Positions 57,120 to 64,000 of a stretch of DNA of 64,000 nt are shown here, piece by piece. A program made the position numbers and the translations under genes. Source of the stretch: Monodelphis domestica (Eukaryota; Chordata; Mammalia; Didelphimorphia; Didelphidae); NCBI RefSeq assembly GCF_027887165.1, contig NC_077227.1, positions 83,846,930 through 83,910,929 on the forward strand. The letters run 5' to 3'. The notes beneath the pieces were generated by a model, which did not search any database, was not told the origin of the DNA, and saw nothing but the letters and a program-made list of their open reading frames with translations. Positions within the stretch are counted from its first letter, which is position 1. Each line of letters begins with the position of its first letter.

Positions 57120-58020
57120 GTACGGGTTGACCTATGTTACTTCCAAAGTCTTTCAATTCTGAGATTTTGGAGTTGAACCTGTCCCTTCAGAGGTATCCCC
57201 TCTATAACACGATCGAGGGCTTTTGCTTGAAGACCTCCAGAAACTGCCAGCTTGCTACATTTTAGGGCAGTCTATTCCAGGTTGAAAAAGCTCTCATTAT
57301 TATAGAATGTTTCTATCAAGCTTAAAGTTGTCCCTGAAATTCCCTAAATCTGTCCACTGGAGTAAAGCAGGACACTTTCCCACGGTAACTCTTGGCTTGA
57401 ATGTCTCCTTTAAGTACTCATCTAGACTTTTAACCAATCCTTATATAGCCTGGTCTGCAATACCCCAACTCTCTCATGTGCCCTCCCCTGGACAGTCACA
57501 AAGAATGTGGCACCTTGAACTGAATACGACCATCAGATGGGGTCTAACAAGGGTGGAGCACTGTTAAGCTATCCTCTTTCTTGCTCTGGATAGTTTGCCT
57601 CTCAAAGCAGCCTGAGATAGCCTTAGTTTTTTTCATTGTCATGGCACATGAATTCATACTGAATTTCTAGTCATGAAGACTCCTAGCCTATTTTTTCTCA
57701 CGGTGCTTTGGTGGTTAGCCGTACCTCTTCCAATCATGTACTTGGGCAAATGCTATTTTGTACCCCACGCAAGTTCTCATACATATTCCTTATTAAGTTA
57801 GGCCCTACATTCTAAAGTGTGGAGATTTTTTTTGGATCATCTGTTTTAGGTGCTGTTTATGCTTTCATCCAAGTCACTGATAGAAATGTTGGACGGCATA
57901 GGGCAAAGCCTTTGTACAGTCCATGAAACCTCGGCGATCTAGATCCATAAATGACTACTTTTGGGGTCCAGTCTCTAGTTCTCAATTCCACCATTAAATA
58001 TTATTGAAATGATAAACTGA
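57120..58020. mobile_element. CR1/L3 LINE (ancient)
   Basis: CCAAGTCACTGATAGAAATG, TTGGACGGCATAGGGCAAAG, AAATGACTACTTTTGGGGTC and, earlier, GGCTTGAATGTCTCC follow an amniote CR1/L3 sequence as remembered. No coding capacity remains. The limits are by eye. Confidence 0.55.
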
Positions 58021-58229
58021 TTATAAGCTCCATTCCATACTAGATTGGTCTATATTTAGAAAAATACAAGGTATTCTTCTCATCCAACAATGGTCTAATG
58101 ACACAAAGATAGATGTGGCTAGAGGTTACAAGTCTCTATCAATATTAGCTACAAATTTGATCAACTATATGAAATGCCTCACCACTATGGAAATACTTAA
58201 TCTGTGCAGAAATTAGATTGATTGGCAAT

Positions 58230-58960
58230 ATGCAACTGCTGAAAGGCCAATAAAACTATGCTTACCATTTAACCCAGCAACATCACAGCTGCGTCTATAT
58301 CCCAGAGATCAAGGCTAAGGGAGAAGGCTCTACCTGTACAAAAAAAAAGCAGGTCTTTTTTGTATTGGCAAAGAATTGAGAACTGAGGAGTTGTCTAGCA
58401 TTTGGGGAATGGTTTAACAAGTTGTGGAATACAGTTGTAATGGAGTATTACTGCACTGTAAGAAATAACAAACAGGGTGAGTTCAGAAAAACTTGGAGAT
58501 GTATATGAAATGATGCAAAGTGAAGTGAGCAGAACTAGGGAACAGGGAACAATGTATATAGTAACAGAAATATTATATGCTAATCAACTATGACTATTAT
58601 TACCAGCAAAGCAAATTCCCAAGATATCCACAAGAGACCTATAATAAAAAATATTACCTATAGCCAAAGAAGGAACTGCTGGAGTCTGATTGCAGGTCAA
58701 ACAAAGCATGCCACCTTCTACTTAGTTTTCTTCATGAATGTTTTATTTTATGTGTGCTAAGTGTCTACTGTCATGGCATGAGCAAAATGGAAAGCTGTAT
58801 TGCATGAAAGCACTGGTATAATAACATGTCAAACTACTGCACTGGGGAAGGGGGCAAAGGGAAGGGGAAAAAATCGGAATCCTAAAATGTCTAAAAACAA
58901 TTGTCAATAATTGTTTCTATAGAGTACTTAAAATCTTTTAAAATGGAAATAAGGGGAAAA
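58230..58960 (+). mobile_element. LINE-1 3' end (older copy)
   Basis: TTACCATTTAACCCAGCAAC, GTATTGGCAAAGAATTGAGA, GTGGAATACAGTTGTAATGG, then ATGATGCAAAGTGAAGTGAG and a 3' UTR end. Diverged, with many stops, similar in age to the copy at 27620. Confidence 0.75.
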
Positions 58961-59189
58961 AAGGGAAGATTTTGTCTGACAAGCCTAGGCAAGGAAAAAA
59001 TGGTACACACGGTGCTTTCGTTTATAATTTGATTCAGTCATATATAGTATATATGCATGTGTATACATATGAATGTACAAGCTGTTATGTGCACCAAGAT
59101 TTCCTATTGTGACATGCAACAACATAATTGTACAAAGGCTGGTTTTGACCTAGCTTCTACAGATGAATTTTAATACTTATTTGAACTAT

Positions 59190-59400
59190 GTTACTTGAAC
59201 TGCTCACTTCTGTAGAGCACTTTTAAGTGTGCAAATCTTTTCTCTCACACAACTCTGCAAAGTATATGATAAAAATATTACGCCTATTTCTACAGATGAA
59301 AAAATTGAGATGCGGAGAGGTTAAGTACCCCAAGACACACAGCTAGTACCTGGGAGAGGAAGGATTAGAGTCCAGGCCACTTGACTCCGTATTATATCAA
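59190..59400 (-). mobile_element. MIR SINE (old)
   Basis: Antisense MIR: TTTCTACAGATGAAAAAATT, GAGAGGTTAAGTACCCCAAG, ACACACAGCTAGTACC, then CCAGGCCACTTGACTCC. Confidence 0.75.
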
Positions 59401-59782
59401 TTGAGCACTGGTTTTCTGAGAATAACTGAGTTGTTGTGATTAAAGTATTCAATAGTCTATGATTTTAACTAAGATGAAAAACCCCTTGATTTATAGTGAT
59501 AGGAAATATTGGCCTTGCTAATTGTTGTATGTTTTGGCCAAATTTCTGAATCTCTCTTGGCTTCAACTCTTCATTGGTAAAATGAGGTTAAAAAGATGGT
59601 TTCCAAGGTTTACATGCCATTCCTAAGTTCTTCGATGCATCATTTCCATCTGGTAGATCTAAAACTATGTTACATTACCCTGTTAAGTGAAGTGTATTGT
59701 AATCTTCATCCATTTTTTCAAAGATGATTCCATCCACTTATACCATGCAGACAATTACTCTAAAGACCAGTGAACAAAATTG

Positions 59783-59788
59783 TTTATT
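59783..59788 (-). terminator. TNKS2: Candidate TNKS2 polyadenylation signal
   Basis: TTTATT on the plus strand, AATAAA on the minus strand, in the context ACATGAAATAAACAATTTT. Chosen because it is the distal signal beyond a SINE-free tract; a shorter form is possible. Confidence 0.45.
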
Positions 59789-61019
59789 TCATGTTAAATG
59801 GGGTACGGAATGTGAGACAGTACATGTAAAACACCTTAGGATGAGTTAGGTAGCACTAACTGCACAAGAGGTTCAAATTCACCTTAAAAAGAGTCACCAA
59901 ACAATGATAAAATTCCACCTTCAGAACATAAGGCATGTCATGCATAAACCTAAAACAAAAACTATTTGAAAAAATGTTTCCATGCTAAAATACTGAACGA
60001 GATACAAGTATTCATGGGAAATGACATATCAGAATTAAGTAATATAACATTATTGTAAACTTGGCATGACAATCAATTCCAGAATCACTCAGGGCGAGTA
60101 ATATGGGACAAACGTTGGCAGAAAAAAGTACCTAAATATAAGCCTCTTTAACTCATCTCAACATACCTAATCAGAAAATTGAGAGGGATTGGTAGACAGG
60201 AGATCACTTTCTGATCCTGAAAGACTATACAAAATGGGCACACTTACTGATACTCAAAGAGTAATTTTAGGATTTTATCTGAAATTATTAGAGTGCTGTC
60301 TAAAAAGACTTCAAAATCACAACTTGTTTTCTTAAATAAAGCCAATAATATCAAGCAAATAAAAAAACTCCAGATATATCTGGAGTCCATTTTTCTCAAG
60401 ACAGTAACCATGATTTTCTATAACTATTTACAATAATTCACTGCAAACAATGAATTCAGAAATGAATATAGAATCAAGGTAAACTGGTATAGAGGGTAAA
60501 GAATCAGAAATGCCCTCAAGTAGCAAACACCTTTAATGGGTGAACTTTCTTCCTTGATATCTGAGGGATAGAGATTTTAAAAAATGACTAAAGACAGGCA
60601 CACAATGAAATGCAACACTCTGCACCAAGATTCTTTAGCATGCTTCTTGGACAGATGGCCCAACATTTCCTGTGATAGCTGTCAATATGAAGGAAGACCA
60701 TGGTAATTTATAATGCTCTACCTGGGCTTTACCCTACTCAGTCTGGTTTTAGTCAGGCAGTTGGTCTTCCTGGTGGAGCTGTATGGGAAGCAGAGGCACC
60801 AGTTTCACCTTATTTATGAAAGAAAAGATAGCAGAGAGCTGGAACTTCTGTGGGACCTGTAAAAAATTTACTTGTTATGCATGTAGACTGTCATGATGAT
60901 AATGGAAAGGCATAAAAAAAATTAAAAACAAAACAAAACATAGAACAAACAAAATATCAAAACTAAAAACCTAATGGCTCACACCTAAGATATACTCTCT
61001 GTGGTTGTTTGCTGTACTA

Positions 61020-61170
61020 CCACACTGTATATTTATTGAACTCTGCTACACCATAAGGTCAATGCATGTAGAGACAATGTCTTATTTAGCTTTGCATCTC
61101 TCCTGGTGCCTAATAAAGTATTTTGCATGTAATAGGCACTTAACAGACAGCTGCTAAATGAATAAGGGGT
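61020..61170 (+). mobile_element. L2 LINE 3' end inside TNKS2 3' UTR
   Basis: Plus-strand L2: GCATCTCTCCTGGTGCCTAA, GCATGTAATAGGCACTTAAC, GCTGCTAAATGAATAAGG. It is antisense to TNKS2. Confidence 0.65.
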
Positions 61171-62175
61171 TTTCAATAGACTCAAGGTATATAGAAAAGT
61201 TTGGGATTCACCCAGGGGGAAAAATACTCCAGAAACTTACTATTTACAATTAAAGAAATCTATTAACTATATAGGCAGATTTTAGTCACTAAAAATTGTG
61301 AGCAAGTTGCTCTAGATTTCCATAGAATGATGTAAAAAAAAATTTTCTACCAAGAAACCGAGATAAAAACCCCATCAGCAAACTGGTACCTATCACAACC
61401 ATGGCTCTTTGGAATATGTATTCAATATACACAAAGTAACCTAAACAAAAACCTCTAAGATATTTAGTAATTCCTTTAACCAGAAGGATTTTCGAAGTGT
61501 GCTGGGTATTTTCATAATTAATTAAAAAGTTGATGCTGACAAAGAAATTTTCCCCAAGATGACTACAATTACTGTTAATAAACAGTTATTTTGCCAACAA
61601 AGCCTCTGGAATAGAGCAAAAAAGTCTCTCTATTGTACAAGATCAAATACAGATGAGCAATACATTTGAAAAACACTTTGTACAAGGTTGCAATTCTGAA
61701 ACAGTAGATTTATATTACAAAGCAATGTAAATAAATACAAGGCTAGTACAAAAGCTCTTATTTACAGTTTTACAAATGACATTGTATTCAGTGTAAATGT
61801 TGTGTTTGAAAGAACACAGTATTAGTAAGACAAGTTCCTGATGAGAACATTTTACAGTTTCTGCTAAATTCAATGCATAATGTATAAAAGGTTCAAGTTA
61901 CCTGTTTATAATTTAGTACAGACAAACCCAGTTTTACCTGGAATGGCATCTGTTAAAGTGCTGAAAAAACAGGAAGTATTTAGAAAACACTGTACATTAT
62001 TAAAGCTTTATCAAGTCAGAATGTTAAACTTCATTCACATTTTTTAATACCACATCTGTGGCCAACAGAATTTTTCAGCAAAGAGTAAAACTGAGAGGTC
62101 ACCAACTGCTTAGATGTGTTCATGCTCAGCATAGCTGTCTTCATAAAAACCAAACCAAAACAACCCTTCACTTAT

Positions 62176-62238
62176 CTATCCCTCAGCTAAGGCTTCAGGC
62201 TTCACAATCTGGTAAGTAATCAAATACTCTGGATAAGC
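62176..62238 (-). CDS. TNKS2: Tankyrase 2, last coding exon (20 codons and stop)
   Basis: On the minus strand a long pyrimidine tract and CAG (62239-62241) precede AYPEYLITYQ, a block shared by both vertebrate tankyrases, followed by IVKPEALAEG and TAG at 62176-62178. The short tail of 20 residues after the splice junction fits TNKS2 rather than TNKS, whose C-terminus is longer as remembered. These residues form the last strand and the C-terminal end of the PARP fold. Splice phase is 0 with the preceding exon, which ends in RGEQ. Confidence 0.93.
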   Translation of the reverse strand, partial: AYPEYLITYQIVKPEALAEG

Positions 62239-62765
<527 letters not shown>

Positions 62766-63322
62766 TTAGAAATAACTTATCTTCTACTTGTTTAAGATCC
62801 TATGCTTATCAAGGAGTGGTTCCACCTGTTATTTCACTTCAATCTTAACATAATTCTCATGAGCTGGGTAAAGTATTAGTAACACACTTTCAAGCACCAA
62901 GGGAAAATAAAATTTCTCCTCCCAAAATAACGCATCACCTTTTCCTAGTTATATCTACATCAGTGAAAACAATTTACTAATTTTTCAGACACAAAGCTCT
63001 TATTGTCAATTCCTTTCCATCCCTGCAAAAGCCTAATTTATAAGGCAGAGATTTATTATAAGGGAGCTATTTTCCTTTTGCGTAGGGGGTCTTGATGATG
63101 AGTCTGTCTTTTCTCTTGCCTTGGGCATGGATTTAAGAGCTCTCTGGTTAGGTTTTCCACATGGGGTCCTGCTACCCATGACCCAACCTTTATAAATTAT
63201 AATTTATAAATTCTGCTCTGTGAAAAATCAAACCTACTTTGCTACTCCATGAATTCAGGTACCAAATTTGCAAAACACTCAAGTCACAGAAAACAGAATG
63301 GATAGTTATAGTAGAAAGACTA

Positions 63323-63530
63323 GGGGAAGTGAGGTGACCCAGTGGATTGAAAGCCAGGCCAAGAGATAGGAGATCCTGGTTTCAAATCAGACCTCAGCTA
63401 CTTCCTAGCTATGTGACCCCGGGCAAGTAATTTAATCTCCATTGCCTAGCCCTTATTGCTCTTCCACCTTGGAACCAATATATAGTATTGATTCTGAGAT
63501 GGAGGGTAAGGGTTTAAAAAAAAAAAAGAA
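63323..63530 (+). mobile_element. CORE-SINE (MAR1/WALLSI type)
   Basis: Sense copy in the TNKS2 intron: GGGAAGTGAGGTGACCCAGT to GGAGGGTAAGGGTTTAAAAA with an A12 tail. Confidence 0.9.
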
Positions 63531-63719
63531 TAATGGGTTTGAAGTCGGAGCTCCTGGCTAGGATATGTGGATGAGGCTTGGGTAACTGCTTACTATTGCT
63601 AACTCTTACTATAGTTTCTTCATTTGTGAAATAAAATGCTGCTTTAGATGATCTCTAAGGTCCTTTTTCTAGCCTTAAATATTATAATCCTTTTTAATGA
63701 AGGCCCTTTCCCCCTTTTA

Positions 63720-63922
63720 CATTTTAAACCCTTACCTTCTGCCTTAGAATCAGTACTGTGCAAGGTAAGGATAAGGTGTGGTAAGGGCTAGAATGGGGGT
63801 TAAGCAACTTGCTCAGGGTCATATAGTTAGGATATCTGAGGCCAGGTTTGAAGCCAGACCCACCCCTCCCCCCCATCTTTAGAGTTAGCTCTCAATCTAG
63901 TGAGTCACTTAGCTGCACGGTG
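63720..63922 (-). mobile_element. CORE-SINE (MAR1/WALLSI type)
   Basis: Antisense copy (sense to TNKS2) with a C8 run in its middle at about 63864-63874 and a head reading CACTTAGCTGCAC. Confidence 0.88.
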
Positions 63923-64000
63923 GCTATATTATTTTTAAAGGGGAAAAAAAGAATACTTTCTAACTAGTCTGTCAGCAGGGAGTATGGTTATTAAATATTA

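Larger units (their letters stand above)
59765..62175 (-). other. TNKS2: Probable TNKS2 3' UTR
   Basis: Minus-strand DNA following the TNKS2 stop codon. It is free of SINE insertions, unlike the flanks. A polyadenylation signal AATAAA (minus) lies at 59783-59788, which would make a 3' UTR of about 2.4 kb, close to the length remembered for mammalian TNKS2. Another signal (minus AATAAA near 61030) could give a shorter form. An L2 fragment lies inside. Confidence 0.55.

Noticed and set aside
55301-57567. Several 70-105-codon open frames
   Set aside because: No family resemblance; one overlaps an ancient CR1/L3 copy.

Overview
The window is a stretch of mammalian, almost certainly marsupial, nuclear DNA. 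The evidence is the repeat content: about sixteen copies of a tRNA-derived CORE-SINE typical of marsupials (MAR1/WALLSI type), LINE-1 3' ends of the marsupial type, a BovB-like RTE LINE, old MIR, L2 and CR1/L3 copies, and several families of endogenous retrovirus LTR. A didelphid opossum fits well, but the species cannot be fixed from the sequence alone.

Two host genes are supported. FGFBP3 (fibroblast growth factor binding protein 3) is on the + strand, with one uninterrupted 283-codon coding exon at 17261-18112 in a GC-rich, CpG-rich patch. The last two coding exons of TNKS2 (tankyrase 2) are on the - strand at 62565-62721 and 62176-62238. They encode the C-terminal end of the PARP catalytic domain, and a likely 3' UTR of about 2.4 kb follows, reaching about 59765. 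The genes converge tail to tail, as FGFBP3 and TNKS2 do in human 10q23. BTAF1, the neighbour on the far side of FGFBP3 in human, is not seen and probably lies beyond the left edge.

Layout: 1-11670 is a nest of retroviral fossils. A - strand element (LTR and gag part) abuts or interrupts a + strand gammaretrovirus-like gag-pol remnant, followed by at least four kinds of LTR. 11700-16900 holds LINE and SINE insertions and unique DNA. 17000-18900 is the FGFBP3 locus. 18900-40000 is intergenic, with nested MIR/SINE/L1/L2 copies and a 212-bp hAT element with a clean 8-bp target duplication. About 40330-42500 contains a very decayed second retroviral pol. 46061-47140 is a 1.1-kb, almost pure purine GA tract with internal duplications. 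48280-52210 holds two LINE-1 tails and a solo LTR, each with a clear target duplication. 53910-57000 has few recent transposons and may hold regulatory DNA. 57000-59400 has old CR1/L3, L1 and MIR copies. 59765-64000 is the 3' part of TNKS2.

No operon-like or novel defence-type system was found. The best points of interest are the preserved FGFBP3-TNKS2 arrangement, the lineage-specific linkers of FGFBP3, the multi-layer insertions whose target duplications give a readable order of events, and the GA tract. Family names of repeats are given from memory of consensus sequences and were not checked against a database.
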